This document shows positions 20,233-33,539 of a DNA stretch of 64,000 bases, in pieces. The translations under genes and the position numbers were made by a program. This DNA comes from Dillenia suffruticosa. Taxonomy: Eukaryota; Streptophyta; Magnoliopsida; Dilleniales; Dilleniaceae. The notes beneath the pieces are model-generated. The model was not told the origin of the DNA. It saw nothing but the letters and a program-made list of their open reading frames with translations, and ran no database searches. The DNA lies in assembly GCA_033439265.1 (NCBI GenBank), contig JAVTVX010000034.1, positions 10,881,001-10,945,000 on the forward strand, in the 5' to 3' direction. Position 1 is the first letter of the stretch, and the number at the start of each line of letters is the position of its first letter.

Positions 20233-21199
20233 GAGGAGAATAGAAAGTTGGAAATAGAACATTCTTTTATGGTAAAAGGGACTGGAAGGGAGGGAAATTT
20301 AATTGTCATACTTCAAAATCTGCTAGAAAGAAGCCAAGCTTATTTAAGTCAAAAAGTGTTCAAATTTGTTTATTTAATAAATGAATCGAGATAAACTAAG
20401 TATTGTATTGTAAATGAAACTACAAAATATATGTTCAAATTTAAATAATTTAAACTAGTAAAACAAGTTGAGCCGAGATTTAAACTAAACTCTGCTCATA
20501 AATAAGCTCTATGTACAAATTCTACCAACTAAATAAACGAGCCCATAGATAGTGTGGGTATCCAGCTTGTTTAGCTAAAACGAACGAGTATCTACTTACA
20601 AATGATTGGATTCATTTGCAGTTCCATCCATGGTGGTGCAATGTACTCCCTTCCCTCTCCACCCTTGGTAGGGTTGCAACCAAACTGTGGAAGGGGATGG
20701 TTTTCCTTTCTTTTCCCTCCATATAACCCCAGAGAGACACTACCTTGGTCTTAAAAGAAGAATGTGACACGATTCAGGATAGAACATCACCCAAAAAAAA
20801 AAAAAAAAATGAAAAAGGGATTCAGGATAGAAGGAAAAATGATCTCTAAAAGAAACCTATGAGAAAACTTGAGTGGCACCAGGAGAGAAACATTATAGGT
20901 CCAAGGCAAACAAGCTCCTTTTCCTTAGGATTATTATTATTTTAAAGGCAATAAAGCATAGCATTTAACTGCAAAAATAAGGATTTAATTGTTTTAGATG
21001 CACAAGCTGCCCGTCCTTTACAGTGTATCTCCGGTCAATGAGATGCCAAAAAAGAGGAAATAGAAACAAGCCACGTACACCCCTAACTTTGCCCTCAAAA
21101 CCAAGTGAAGATAACCACAGTACACATATCCCTAATGTTAATTCCGGCTAAGTTGTTAACTATAAACACACCTATAAAATAATGCATACTGTATTCTGT
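20233..21199. other. intergenic sequence and probable 3' UTR of the NT-C2 gene
   Basis: AT-rich DNA with a 17-base A run at about 20793-20809. The part next to 21199 should contain the 3' UTR of the minus-strand NT-C2 gene; no sharp polyadenylation signal is evident. Confidence 0.45.
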
Positions 21200-24100
21200 T
21201 TACTCCACCACTGCTTCCACTGGCACGACAGGTATTGCAGAGGGGCTGATGTCAATATCAGAAATTATAGCTGCAGAAATTAGTTGGGTGTGGTGAAACT
21301 CGATTTGTAGACGATGATGAATAGGTGTTGATGCCATCAATCCTTTCTTCAAATCAACGTGCAATTCTCTTATAGGAATTGCTGCCAAAAAACTCTTAAT
21401 ATACTCCCTGCATGACTCCTTACCACTGCACAAAACCATTTCTTTTTGTTCATTATTTTCAGAATGATCTGATTTAACCACCATTGTTGCTTCGACATCT
21501 TTGGAGATGCTAGACGCTGCATCCTTGGCATTGTTTTGCTGTACTGTGTCACCTGCAGATTTTTCATCTGATGATGACTGAGGGTCATTCGGGAGACAAT
21601 GGATCATTGTGTCCTTGTCAAACTTCAGAATGAAGGCCTGGTTGCAACCCTCAAAAAGCCTCTCACCCAACGTATCAATGATGTAATAAGCATCTCGTTC
21701 AACCTTCAGAATGAAAAAATGGTCATTCCAACTTACGATGTAGATCAGAGAGTCACCATCGTGAATATTGGACCCAGTTTGGCTGATTTCATCCCATATG
21801 TTGTCAAAGGACATCGCACCATGTAAGAAGTCAAAACCACCATCTTCAAGTCCTTCAGGATGAAAGAAGCCAATGAATGACTTCTCTGGCAATACAGAGA
21901 GAGGGCGTACTTTAGCCTGAAGGACAGTCTCAAGATCAAAGTGCTTGTCAGGAAACCGCTCCCTATAGGCCTCATTTTCACAGAGATTTCTCCATTCTAG
22001 GGAACCATCTCTGATAAGGCTGTCTAATTGCGACTTGATTGGCATTTGATCTCGGTTGGATTCCAGCCAGTTGGCAATGACAGCAACTAGAGCTGTGCAT
22101 GCACTCTCACCTGCAGCCCTCTCACTCCTTTGATCAATAGAAGCAAAAAAGACCTGCGTCTGGAGTTTCAAGTGTCCATCCCTGCTAGTTATATCCTTAG
22201 ACTCCCAGCTCCCAACAGCAAAATTGTCATCCCCAAATTCTGAGACTGAAGAACGATTAGCCATCAAGTCTTCAGGTGATTTATACCACTGCCAGATCAG
22301 TAGACAATTTTAGAGCTTGCATGGTATAGTTGAACAAATGGTAATGGAAAGCATACAAGAAGCTGCATGTAAGAATGACATAACTATGATATTAATTTTA
22401 AAATATTCAGGCCTTGATGCTCCAACTAGTACTCCTTTGATAATCAATATCCACAACAGTTTTGCACATATATGAGTCCCTTTTCAACCCTTCCTCCAGC
22501 TTTACTTCTACAAAGATTATGAGATACATATATTTTCATTTCCCCCTCAATCTCCCTCCCCCCCCCCCTCCCCCCAAGAGGGAGAGACACCATACAAAAT
22601 ATATTTCTCCTTTTCTTTCATTTTTTATTCAAAATCATGTTCTTTCCACTAAGGTAAAACTTAAGTGCATAATTCCTTACTAATGTCATCATAGGACTCG
22701 CTGTGGTGCCAGACGTTAAATTTCTCCTATTGTCTATCAACTACACTATTCAGGACAAACCCAAGCTCATGCTATTTCGACAAATTAGGTGGAGGAACCC
22801 ATAAGGTTTCCAATCAATTCCACAAATCTTCCCTTTCTCAACTATCTAATCACATTGTTGGTTATAAGTCTTGCCAGATACAACAAGATCAAAGTGGGTA
22901 GGGCCATTGCTTTGTCATATATATATCAAAATTCAATTAGGGCATTTAGTAATGAATGCACTAGCAATAAATAAGTCAATTAAAGTGCCCATTAAAGCAT
23001 TTTCTGAAAAATGTGATAAAAGTCCCTTAAAAATCTGGTGGGCCATGTGTCACAACTAATAGAAAAGAAAGCAGTAGAGAAAGTATCTGTACCCAAAATG
23101 TTGATTCATCGGAGGAGCTAAGCTGCCGGCGGTCAAAATCAATATCATCTCCACCTTCTTCACCATAATCCTTTCTCAGCAAGGGTTCGCCTCTAGCTTT
23201 TGGAGATCTGAAATTCAACTTTCTCTTCCTCCAGGAGAGGATACCACGCTTAGAACTCTGATGTGAGGACTGCCCAGAAGCTCCAAGAGTTGAATTATCA
23301 GTGGGTGAGGATTCCACTTCATATTTGTAATTTTTGTGGTAAATCCAGTCTTCATCTTGTCCACTGGCTCCTGAATTGGAAATAAGTGATCCACCAGCCC
23401 GGTTTGCAAGAGCCAAGCTTCCGTAACTAAATGACTTCCGCACGTTCGGTTCCTCTTTGCTTTCCTCCAAGTCCCCATCATCAGAATCATCAAGGGAATC
23501 CGTATCAAACGGATAATTATACTCAACATCCTCGCTTCTCACAGAGTTTTTACCATCGCTACCATCTTCATGGCATGCTTTCTTTGCCCTTCTTACAGAG
23601 ACATAACCAGAAAAGATCTTAACCATTTTCAGACCTGCTTTTATGGGAGAAACATCACCTTTCTCCGGTTCCTGTGAAACAGGCACTAATGACTGTTGCA
23701 CAGGCTCTGAAAGTTCTTGAGATGTTCTTAACTCCAATAAGCTAAGAGATACCTGTATATCAAAAGGTGTCAAAATGAGACAAAAAAGAACAAATTGGTA
23801 AATTAAAAAAAAAAAAAAAAAATTGCCTGTAGTAAAACATGTGGTGCAGAACTTACACAAAGTGAGAGGCAGCATTCAACACTGCCACCGGGGAAAGTAA
23901 GAGGAATGTTGATCTCATTCTCATGTCCTTTTTCCTCAGCAAAAGGAGTGAAGTCTGCAAGATTCAGCAATGCTGTTCCAAGCATCTTCTGTCTTGGTCT
24001 CTGATTCCGACTCTGGATGAGGGTGAGCAGAACAATTAATAATTTGATTGAATAATTTGGATGGTCAATGCATAAACTTGATGGTGATTAAAAAAATCTA

Positions 24101-25866
24101 GTTTGTACCTTCAGAACTTAAAAAAAAAAAAAAAAAATAGAGTGAAGAATCATAATAACAAGAGGTTGAACAAACTAAGAGAACGCATGCTACAAAATGA
24201 AGGATAGTTCCAAACAAGAACAACATACAGAAATGTTGAGAGTGAAGATTACAAACTACGAAGTTCTGGATCAACACAGTTCGTTCACCTGACAGTCCTT
24301 CCTACAATTGCGATGTGTAGACATGGAAGAATGAGTTCTCACAAGTTCTAGAACACCAAGTAGTCACCAAAACTCCCAAGAAATGAGACATACCAAAGAA
24401 GTAGATGAGGAAATCTTCTAATTGTACCAAGTAAAAATAAAAAAACAAATCATATCTTTGCTTATATGAGAGGTTAGCGCCCAAGGGGGAGACGGCTCCA
24501 TTTGGTGACTCATTATTTTTTTTTTTTGAAAAATAAATATATAAACAAGTCAAAGGTAGTTAAGGGGCATTCATGTGCTGACTTAGCACACTTGGCATTG
24601 CACACCAAAGCATAACAACTACACATGAATTGAAACATATGTTTCTCCATTATTGACCCTGTCCTTTCTTTTGTTCCTTTGAAAGAAGTACGCTTATAAA
24701 ATATTTCAATTGGGCCTATAAATTCTTGTTAAGAAAACTCAAAATTGCTTCAAAAGAGAACAGGCCTGGCAAGAGAAAATTAAATAATAATAATAAAAAA
24801 CACCCCAGGCAGGCTTTTTCTTGGTCTTGATGTAATGATGATGATCTATATATGAAAATCCAAACAGGGCAATAGACTTTCTGCGTTGACCCATATTAAA
24901 CCCATTAGTCTCAACTACAACCAACCTTGAAAAAAAGCAAATTATCATTCCAAAGTACTAAAAAGTCCTCAACCAACTCTTGATACAAAACGATAGGTTT
25001 TTTCCTTTTTTTTCCTTGAATATATGAAATTATCAATTGGAAGCAAATTCTAATCTATTCAACAACCAGAAATATTTCAATTGGGCATATAAATTCTTGT
25101 TATGAAAACTCAAAATTGCTTAAAAAGAGAATAGGCCTGCAAGAGAAAATTAAATAATATATATATATATATATATAACACTCCAGGCAGGCTTTTCCTT
25201 AGTCTTGATGTAAAGATGATGATCTATATTTGAAAATCCAAACAGGGCAATAGACTTTCTGCGTTGACCCATTTTAAACCCATTAGTCTCAACAACAACC
25301 AAACTTGAAAACAAGCAAATTATCATTGCAAAGTACTAAAAAGTCCTCAACCAACTCTTCATACGGAACGATAGGTTTTCATTTTTTTTTTCCTCCTTAA
25401 ATGTATGCAATTATCAATTAGAAGCAAATTCTAATCTATTCAACAACCAGATATATTTCATAATCAGACCAAATAAATTAAGAAAGAATTAAAAATAAAA
25501 AATAAAGAAATTGATACTCACTTGAACGACAGCGAATTCAATCTCCCAAGGGTGGAAAGAATTCTCCTTATGAGCTGAAAGATTACAAATACTGTGGAAC
25601 TCCTCATTCCATTCAACAACACCATCATCCCCCATGGATTCTTCTTTTGTTGTATTTATCTTCACTGATCTTCTCAGAGAACTCAATCCCAATTTCTGAC
25701 CTTTCCATTTAATCTCAACCATCAATTTTGGAAGACCCACAATTTTTTCTTTATCAAGAACCAAACACAACCCTTCAAGTCTCCTAATTATGATCTTCAC
25801 TTCATATTTCTTCACAATTGTTGGCCATGGAGGCCATGCCCTCCACTTCATCATCTTCACGACCAT
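21200..25866 (-). CDS. EEIG1/EHBP1 N-terminal (NT-C2) domain protein, four exons, 749 aa
   Basis: Minus-strand exons: E1 25866-25522 (115 codons), E2 24012-23857 (52), E3 23752-23093 (220), E4 22288-21200 (362 plus TAA). All four are phase 0 with GT/AG borders and splice to one open frame. Residues 1 to about 160 form the NT-C2 domain (MVVKMMKWRAWPP start, 'MVEIKWKG', 'EWNEEFHSIC', 'WEIEFAVVQ', 'GTALLNLADF', 'INIPLTF'). E3 is an acidic, Ser-rich linker ('DSLDDSDDGDLEESKEE', 'RKSFSYGSLALANR', 'GILSWRKRKLNFRSPK'). E4 holds the conserved plant C-terminal domain ('SERAAGESACTALVAVIA', 'GSLEWRNLCENEAY', 'SWNDHFFILKVERDAYYI'). It closely resembles the Arabidopsis At3g11760-type proteins. NT-C2 domains are thought to act in membrane or cytoskeletal tethering; the specific role is not known. 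Confidence 0.93.
24698..25069 (-). repeat. tandem duplication in intron 1 of the NT-C2 gene, copy 1
   Basis: It matches 25070-25459 at roughly 90% or better by eye, with shared blocks such as GACTTTCTGCGTTGACCCAT and AAAAGTCCTCAACCAACTC. Main differences are a short AT-repeat and single-base changes. It does not touch exons or splice sites. Confidence 0.85.
25070..25459 (-). repeat. tandem duplication in intron 1 of the NT-C2 gene, copy 2
   Basis: Direct repeat of 24698-25069. It contains an expanded TA run (about 25157-25176) where copy 1 has TAA repeats. It ends about 60 bp from the donor of exon 1. Confidence 0.85.
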
Positions 25867-26429
25867 TTTTTACAATTAAATTCAAAACCCCTTATGATCA
25901 AAATTTCAGAAATATCAAAAAAAAAATTGGGTTCTTTTTCCAAATAGGCTTTAAATAATCCTCAAAAAGGGACAAAACCCCAAGTTAGGAAATCAAATGT
26001 ACCCAAAAAATCCAATAAACGCAGAAATCAAGACCCAAAGAAAGTCAAAATGGAGTGTAAAAACCTCCAAAATCAGACAAAAAAAATCAGAATTTTCTCA
26101 AAACCCCAGATAAAAAAGGAGAAGATTCAAAGAAAATTGGAAACCAAGAAAATCGGGGGATAAATATGAGCGAAAGATTGAAATTACAGAGTAGGGACAG
26201 TTGGAATTGAAGAAAACCGTAAAGGATCGCTCTTGTATTCCTTCAGAATCAACACAAACCCAAGATCTTTGGATTATTAAGGAGATTTTCAACGGTGTTA
26301 GAAAGATTCCAAAAAAGTATGAGAGGCATAGTTTGTTGAAAAAGAGAGAGGAGGGTCATATATATTAGAATATGCCGTTATTTGTCCTGGAGAAGAACTC
26401 TGGTTGTGTTAGGACTAAATAGGAGAGCT

Positions 26430-26460
<31 letters not shown>
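25867..26460 (-). promoter_or_regulatory. 5' UTR and core promoter of the NT-C2 gene
   Basis: On the minus strand a TATA box, TATATATGA, lies at 26364-26356. It would place the start of transcription near 26325 and give a leader of about 460 bases. Just upstream is a GA/G-rich run (26431-26459). Assignment is by position and motif only. Confidence 0.5.
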
Positions 26461-26753
26461 CGGTTGGAGGTAAAGTCCAACCTAAGAGCCAACGTCTCTA
26501 TTTCCAGCAGCGGTGAGCGTTCCAACGGGGACCCTGTATTTGATGTTATTTATCTTTTGATCCCAGAACGTGCAAAAAGACGTTAAGGATTTTCTTTTGT
26601 AAATGAAAAGAAGAGAGAGTTTTTTAAATGAGTCGTTGTATTTTATGTTACTTGTGTATGGACCACAGAGCATGTGAAACTTTTGGAAAGTGTGTGGTTG
26701 CTGGGTCATGGTGCGTTTTTCTGAACAAAATTAGTGGATGGGTCACAAGTAAG

Positions 26754-26790
<37 letters not shown>

Positions 26791-28058
26791 TTTTTTTTTA
26801 ATTTTTTAGGATCTGTGAGAATTTTGTCCATGAAAGATTGAAAATTGAATTTATGAATATTTTTATTATTATTATTATTGTTATCCTTTGGTGGGATGAA
26901 ATCGATTTTCCCTGGTACGTTCATATTTGTTTCTTTTAAATTGACATATTTATCCATCAATTGATAAATGTTTTGTGTAAAAAAGAAAAGTTCATTACAT
27001 TGAAGGGGCATTTGATTAAACCGAATAGAAATTAAAAATCGGATTAAAATTTATGTAATTTATTTAAATTAATGTAATGAAAAATGAGTTTAAAAATGAA
27101 CCCTTAAATTATATAATTTCTCAAGTAATTAAAACTCATTTTCAAAATTTTTTATTTTAAATTCAATTCTACTTCGAATACGAATCAGACGACTCCTAAA
27201 TTGTTATAAAGTCCTCATTCTTAATTATCATAAATCTAAAAAATACATAATAAATAGATATAGATAAATCTATTTTGTAATTTTCTCAAATAAATAAACA
27301 AACACCGATTATCTGATATTTAATTTGGATAATAATAGATAGAGTAAATGAATCAGAAAAACAAATAAGCTAAATCTTACGTGAAAGATCATATTAACAT
27401 ATTTTCACTATTAATTAAAAATCAGTCAACATATGCTAATATTGGTCATCCCATTAAATTTGTTCTATTTAATTCAAAATTATTTTTTAAAAAAATTTAT
27501 CAAAGAGGATAATTATAACTACTGCCTTTAAACATTTATAATTAGGGTATAAATCATCACGACAACAACCTATTTACCTACAAATTATGGAGAGATCCAT
27601 CAAAGTTTTTGCAATGGAAAAGATTACAAATTTCTTGACTAATGCAATTAAACAATATAAAAAAAATCAATAGCATATTTTGCAACATCTAAATTGACAA
27701 ATATAATTGTGACCAATAAGCCAAAGCCACAAAAAGGTTAGTATGCTTTGCAATAATTTTAATTTGTATATTTAATATATGAGTTGGAAGTCTCACTTAA
27801 TTTAGCTATTGGACCCAATTCATAAGAAGGGTACTTCCAAAGTGAGATTTAATCAAGAAAATTTTAATTTTATTGGTGAATATTTTCCATATGTATTATT
27901 TCATAAATCGGCACTAATCATGCTAATGAAAACATACGTGTGGATGCAACCTCGGGGATGGAAATGGAGGGAGGATATTTGGTTCTCTATTTGATTTATT
28001 CATTGACTTTTGCGGCTCTGCGTGTCTAATGATAAAAGCGATTCTTGCTCCATGGTGG

Positions 28059-28061
<3 letters not shown>
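26461..28061. other. AT-rich intergenic region, no gene seen
   Basis: It includes a CT microsatellite (about 26757-26786), an ATT run near 26866 and long AT-rich stretches. Open frames are short and without recognisable motifs. Confidence 0.6.

Positions 28062-28127
<66 letters not shown>
28062..28127 (+). repeat. (AG)33 microsatellite
   Basis: Uninterrupted AG dinucleotide repeat of 66 bases. Repeats of this length are usually length-polymorphic. Confidence 0.95.
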
Positions 28128-28129
<2 letters not shown>

Positions 28130-28415
28130 ATGATAATGGTAGGGACTAAAAATTAGGCCTTAACACCCCGAGTAAAATCTTAATTTTGAGCTGAAAAGTC
28201 AATTAATTTTCGTTACGAAATCACTTTAAACTACTTCTAATGATTTTATCTTGGCCGATAAGTAATAATCCAATCCGCATTATCCTTTCTCTTAGGGATT
28301 TTGAGTGCAGACACTCTTTTATGTACCAAAAAAATAATTTCAAAGATCTATTAGTATTATTTTCAATTAAATAGAGTTGAAAAAATATAGATTATAATTA
28401 TTTTTAGATTATTTC

Positions 28416-28783
28416 TATTAGAAGTAGGTCAGATAATACCTTTGCTAACTTGAACGGGATGATATGGTCGATTGGTGATCTCGAACGATGAGACATGCAA
28501 AAGAGCGCCGGAGGGCGTTTCGGTGAGGGAAACTCCGACGTCCAAGCTAAAAAGCAGTTTTCAAAAGGAATATAGACAGAAAAGAGTTTCGACATGCTTT
28601 AAGTGCTAAGTGATAGACAAGAGAATGTGCAAACGAAAATGCGTACCTGATAGATTGACTCAATATTGTATATATAGTTACCTAGTGTGAGCATCTCGTA
28701 GGCATGCGGGGCATTGAAATCCTAGTGTTCTTGTGGAAGTATACCGAGATTTTAGGGAATCAAGTCAAACGATTTTCAAAGAT
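28416..28783 (-). repeat. left (3') LTR of the Tat-type element
   Basis: It aligns with 35924-36299 through shared blocks (CTAACTTGAACGGGATG, GCTTTAAGTGCTAAGTG, TATATATAGTTACC, GGAATCAAGTCA). Identity is only moderate. The TATATATA word (about 28670) would be the LTR TATA box. The true inner end may extend further right. Confidence 0.6.
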
Positions 28784-29640
28784 TGTGTGATCTTGTCGAT
28801 TTGGAAAGTTTAGATTGCTACGGGAAAAATTTTCCTCAACTAAAGGTCTCTTTTCCATTTACAAAAGATTCCACCCATCCTTGTACTAGAAGTATATATT
28901 TACTTTAACGAATCGAATGACGACCACCGAGTACCAAGGAAATGCTGTGGTGGAGGAATTGTCTATCGATCAAGGCTTAATTGATGATGCTGAGAGAGTA
29001 TAGGCCATGCCTATCCATCGAGAAAATGAATCCCGTATTCATCACATGTTTCGGTGTGTGTCCCTTGAGCTAGGGATTCAGAGGGTCTTAAGTCTCATGA
29101 TACTGATGAGTCCATATGCTAGATGATCAGTCGGTCGGGTGGATATTTATCGAGTAAGCAATAGGGCTACTGAGAGTCGTTTGATACTTGTGGGCTAATC
29201 TTGAGCCCAACAAGGGTTGGACTTTTTTAATTATGCACCATTATTTGACCCTACTCTTGTCATTACTTTGGAGAAGGGACGTCAGGAGTAGGGTTCAGTG
29301 AAGTTCTTTCAAATCTTGTGAATCAAGGAATTTAATGTAGCACGTGCCGTTTTTGTTACCATGAACCGTCTCTGACACGTTTTTTATTCTGCTCATTTTT
29401 TGATTGGCTCCCTATTACCCCCTTCATTCTGTTGGCGATTAAGCTTTTCAGCGATTTAGCTTTTTGTGGAAATCTTCTGAGAAAAATGGCTAAGAGTTCA
29501 TCATCTGGTTCTTCTCCGGGCATCAAAGATATGAGGAGCATCATATCGTGGAAGGAACTACGCGAGATCAGAAATATTATGATGTTAGGCGACAACCTTG
29601 AGATCGTGTCGGTGACTGATGCTGATAAAGCCAATATGGT
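28784..29640 (+). other. left part of the extra ORF region of the Tat-type element
   Basis: An ATG at 29486 starts 'MAKSSSSGSSPGIKDMRSI' and reads 'SWKELREIRNIMMLGDNLEI' up to a TGA at about 29651. This looks like the N-terminus of the plus-strand extra ORF, which continues with stops into the duplicated units. No domain can be named with certainty. Confidence 0.4.
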
Positions 29641-31355
29641 CTTGGGGAATTGAGTTCTGATGTACAAACAATTGGCGAAATTCGGTTTGAAGGTGTCATA
29701 CACTAGCTTATTGCTAGGATCCTATTACGTTCGAATATATTCCCCACTTTGCTGATTCCCAGTGCTTGGGGTTGGTCGCAACACGTATTTCTCTAATTAG
29801 ATTTCATCAATTACGGTTCGATTTCGAAGTCTTGACATCTATGTTCTCATTGAAGAAGTGTGGAAAAATAGGTTATACTAGAGGTTGGTTTTGTCTACAG
29901 ACTCGGTCATAATCAAAATTTAAGTTTGTTTGCAGTGAGACCATCGACAAAAGTTGGATGTACAAATACTTTTTCATCATGTTTTTGGAGAAAGGCCTAA
30001 TATCGAGGCTTCCATTGCCTGACGCAGACTAGTTTATTAGGCTGAAACCAAGCAAAAATTGTCATAATTTGGGTTTTATCCAGCCTATGGGTGAATACTA
30101 TAAGATTTCATAGAGAAGCTTCTGGATTGACCACCTCCTAGACGATAGATGTTATCGCTAGCGTGTTTGTTGTTAGATGAAAGGAGGGGAATCGGGAGAA
30201 TCGAGAGGCCCCAGTTACTCAAGAAGGCAAAAAAGAAACCTGTGGATTGCTTGCATTTCCTTACAGAGAAGGATTTGGAAGAGATCATTACTGATCGACG
30301 AATAAGAGAGAGATCAATGGGGGCCCTAGAAGGGATTGACAACATGTCAAGGGCCCACTCACCTGATTCGACCTTACTCGTCTTGTTTAGAGCTAAGAGA
30401 AGGTAAATGCAACTATAAGAGTCTCTTAAGGAAGAGTCTAATGAAAGTCCTGAAGAGAAATCCCCGATTGTTCATGAATTCGCTTGGTCGACTGCTGATG
30501 AGCTCACAAAGGCAAGCGGAGGCAAGTTCTCCAGTAGTGGGATTAGTGAAGTGCCCCAACAAGAGAAGAATATTATGTCTCCTAGATTTTGACAAAGGTA
30601 GGGGGACTTTCCCTAAAGTGCCTTGAAGATGCTAGTTACGACTCGAGAGTGGGGGCCGATGCGGGACACGGTTGTATTACTATTGCTTTCGAATAAGGGC
30701 AAGTGGAAGGTGCTTGAGGAGAAGGTACTCGAGGAGAAGGTACTCCCCTATCCAATCTCCATTTGGTCTTTTGATGGGCGTAGAGGCTCGAAGGTGTACG
30801 GATGGTGACAATCAGCATTGGGGATCACCGTCACTGCTATATAGACATTGTTGAAGGGAAGTGGATAGCTGATCGGTTGGATTTCTATCACTTGGACTTG
30901 GAGCTGAACAGGCTCTCACTCGAGAAGGGCAATGGGGCCCTATTCTTGGTAGCCATCATGGTACTCTTCATTTTTCTGTTGAATTTTTTTTTTCAACCCA
31001 CTAACTAGTATTCAATTACTCAGACCATAATCTTGATCGAGTTACAAAAACGATGGAGAAGATGCTGAACCATATGAGATGTTGTTTAGAACAAACGGTA
31101 GATTATGTCTTTCGACTGGAGAAGGCCCTTTCTTAAAAGGAAAGGGAACTCGAGGAGGCGAGGTCCTCTGTGGCAGCCATGATTGTTTGTGCCAAAAAGG
31201 TGAAGCAATTAAAGGGCGAATAAGATGCAGCCCTCCAATAGTATAGTGAGCTTGAGGCGGAGGCCAAGGTCCGTGAGGCATCTCTTTAGGCTGTAAGGAA
31301 GTTGGTCGACATGCATGGCCGATCCCTCCAAGCAACTGAGCAGGAACAAGCTGAA
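29641..31355 (+). pseudogene. extra (antisense) ORF region of the Tat-type element, tandem unit 1
   Basis: 1,715-bp unit that recurs at 31356-33042. Coding traces on the plus strand include 'YTRGWFCLQT', 'KKAKKKPVDCLHFLTEKDLEEI', 'RRIRERSMGALEGID' and a later charged, probably coiled-coil stretch. The layout resembles the plant transposon-associated protein annotated as 'putative gypsy type transposon' (Transposase_28-like) in extra ORFs of gypsy elements, but that is a pattern judgement. Many stops show it is dead. Confidence 0.5.
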
Positions 31356-33042
31356 CTTGGGGAATTGAGTTCTAATGTACAAACAACCGGTGAAATTCGG
31401 TTTAAAGGTGTCATACACTAACCTTATTGCTAAGATCCTATTATGTTAGAATACATTCCCCACTTTGCTTATTCCTAGTGCTTGGCGTTTGGTGGTAGCA
31501 CTCATTTCTCTAATAAGCTTTCGTCGATTATGCTTCGATTTTGAAATCTTGACATTTGTGTTCTTATTGCAGAAGTATGGAAAAAAGGGTTCTACTAGAG
31601 GTTGGTTTTGTCTGCAGACTCAGCCAGAGTCAAATTTGAAGTTTTTCTATGGTGAAACCATCGACAAAGGCTGGATGACAAAAGCTGGATGTACAAGTGC
31701 TTTTTCGTTGAGTTTTTGGAGGAAGGCCTACTTCCACTGCCTGACACAAAATAGTTTATTGAGTTGAACCTAACAAAGATTATAATAATTCGGGCTTTAT
31801 CCGGTCTATGGATGAATACTGTAAGAGTTCGTCAAGAAGCATTTGGATCGACTGCCTCCTGGATGACAAGATACTGTGGCTAGCGGATTTGTTGCTAGAT
31901 GAAATGAGGGGAATCGAGAGGCCCCAATTGCTTGTGAAGGCAAAGAAGAAACCTATGGACTGCTTGCATTTCCTCGCAAAGGAAGATTTGAAAGAGATTA
32001 CTACTGATCGACGGATGAAGGAGAGATCAGTGGGGGCCCTAAAAGGGATAAACAGCACGTTAAGGGCCCATACACCTGATTCGACCCTACTCGCCTTGTT
32101 TAGAGTTAAGAGGAGGTGAGTACAACTGCAAGGTACCCTAAGGAAGAGTCTGACGAAAGTCCTTAAGAGACATCCCTGGTTGTTCATGAGTTCGTTGCTG
32201 ATGAGCCGATGAAGGCTAGCAGAGGCGAGTTCTCCGGCAGTGGGATTAGGGAAGGTGTCTCGACAAGAGAAGAATGTTATATCTTCGAGATTTCAGCAAA
32301 GGAAAGGGGAATTTCCCTGAAGAGCCCTAAAAATGCTGGTTTCGACTCGAGAGAGGGGGCTAATGCGGGACTATCCACGGTTATACCGTTATTGCCTCTG
32401 GATAAGGGCAAGCGGAGGGTGCTTGAGGAGGTACTCCCCCATCCAATCTCTATTCGGTCTTTTGACGGGTGGCAAGGCTCAAAGGAGCATAGGACGGCGA
32501 TAATCAGCATTGGGGATCACCGTTACTAGTATGTAGACGTTGTCGAAGGGAACCAGATAGCTGATCGGTTGGATTTCTATTACTTAGACTTGGTTCGAGA
32601 AGGGTGATGAGGCCTTATTTTTGGTAGCCATCATGGTACTCTTCTTTTTTTTGCGCTCATTGACTTTTTCTTTTTACAACCCAATGACTAGTATTAAATT
32701 GTCAGACCATAGTTCTGGCCGAGTTCCAAAAACGATGGAGGGAGAAAATGCTGAGCCATATGGGATGTCATTTAGAACAGACGGCAGATGGTGTCTCCCT
32801 ACTGGGGAAGTCCCTTTCGCAAAAGGAAAGGGAACTCAAGGAGGCGAGGTCCTTTGTGGCGGCCACGAGTGTTTGTGCCGAAATGGTGAAGCAGTTAAAG
32901 GGTGAACGAGATGTAGCCCTCCAATAGTAAGAGGAGCTCAAGGCGGAGGCCAAGGTCCACGAGGCATCTCTTCAGGCTATGAGGAAGTTGGTTGACATGC
33001 ATGGTCGATCCCTTCAAGCTACTGAGTAGGAACTAGCTAAAC
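31356..33042 (+). pseudogene. extra (antisense) ORF region of the Tat-type element, tandem unit 2
   Basis: Direct repeat of 29641-31355, both beginning CTTGGGGAATTGAGTTCT. It reads 'GSTRGWFCLQTQPESN', 'VKAKKKPMDCLHFLAKEDL', 'RRMKERSVGALKGIN'. Differences are scattered over the whole unit. The junction between units is clean (31355/31356). Confidence 0.5.
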
Positions 33043-33539
33043 TAAGGGCAGCCATTGTGAAGGATACGTACACCCAACACGAGTTGTTTGAGAGGTTTTA
33101 GTGTGTTATGGAGATTATTTGGTAGACAACGTTAGTGAATGCTATGCTCCCAGGTCCTAAGGACCTACTATTGAGCCTGAGTTTACTGCTACTCCCATGG
33201 AGCCCGATATCCCTTCTGTCCCTTGATAGGAGTTTCCACTTTTCTCTTGTGTCTTCTCTTTTGTATTTCTTTTTTTAAGTGATTGAATAGAATGCTCCTT
33301 TGTTCTTATTCGCTTCGAACTCTATGTTAATTGGATAACTTTTTTAACAAATAGAGTGTTATCAGGGAGTCATGTCCCTAATGAGTCCTTCTTTCTTCGT
33401 CAATTGATAGGAACGGTCATGAGTGTCCGATAAGCTCTATTCAATAGGTCATGCACATCAAGTAGATTAGGCATTGCATGTTAGTTCAAGAAGATAGGTC
33501 CTTGTCCATAAGTTTTATTTGGGAGAACTAGATGATACT

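Noticed and set aside
21370..21981. Open frames on both strands within exon 4 of the NT-C2 gene
   Set aside because: Shadows of the conserved long exon in other frames, without features of their own.
23753..23875. Extension of NT-C2 exon 3 upstream as one open frame
   Set aside because: This is intron 2 sequence: a good acceptor (ATACAG) precedes 23752 and a good donor (GTAAGT) follows exon 2 at 23857, and splicing joins conserved sequence in frame.
26461..28061. Short open frames in AT-rich DNA (for example near 26706-27011 and 27809-27994)
   Set aside because: Low complexity or microsatellite-derived, with no domains and no gene signals.
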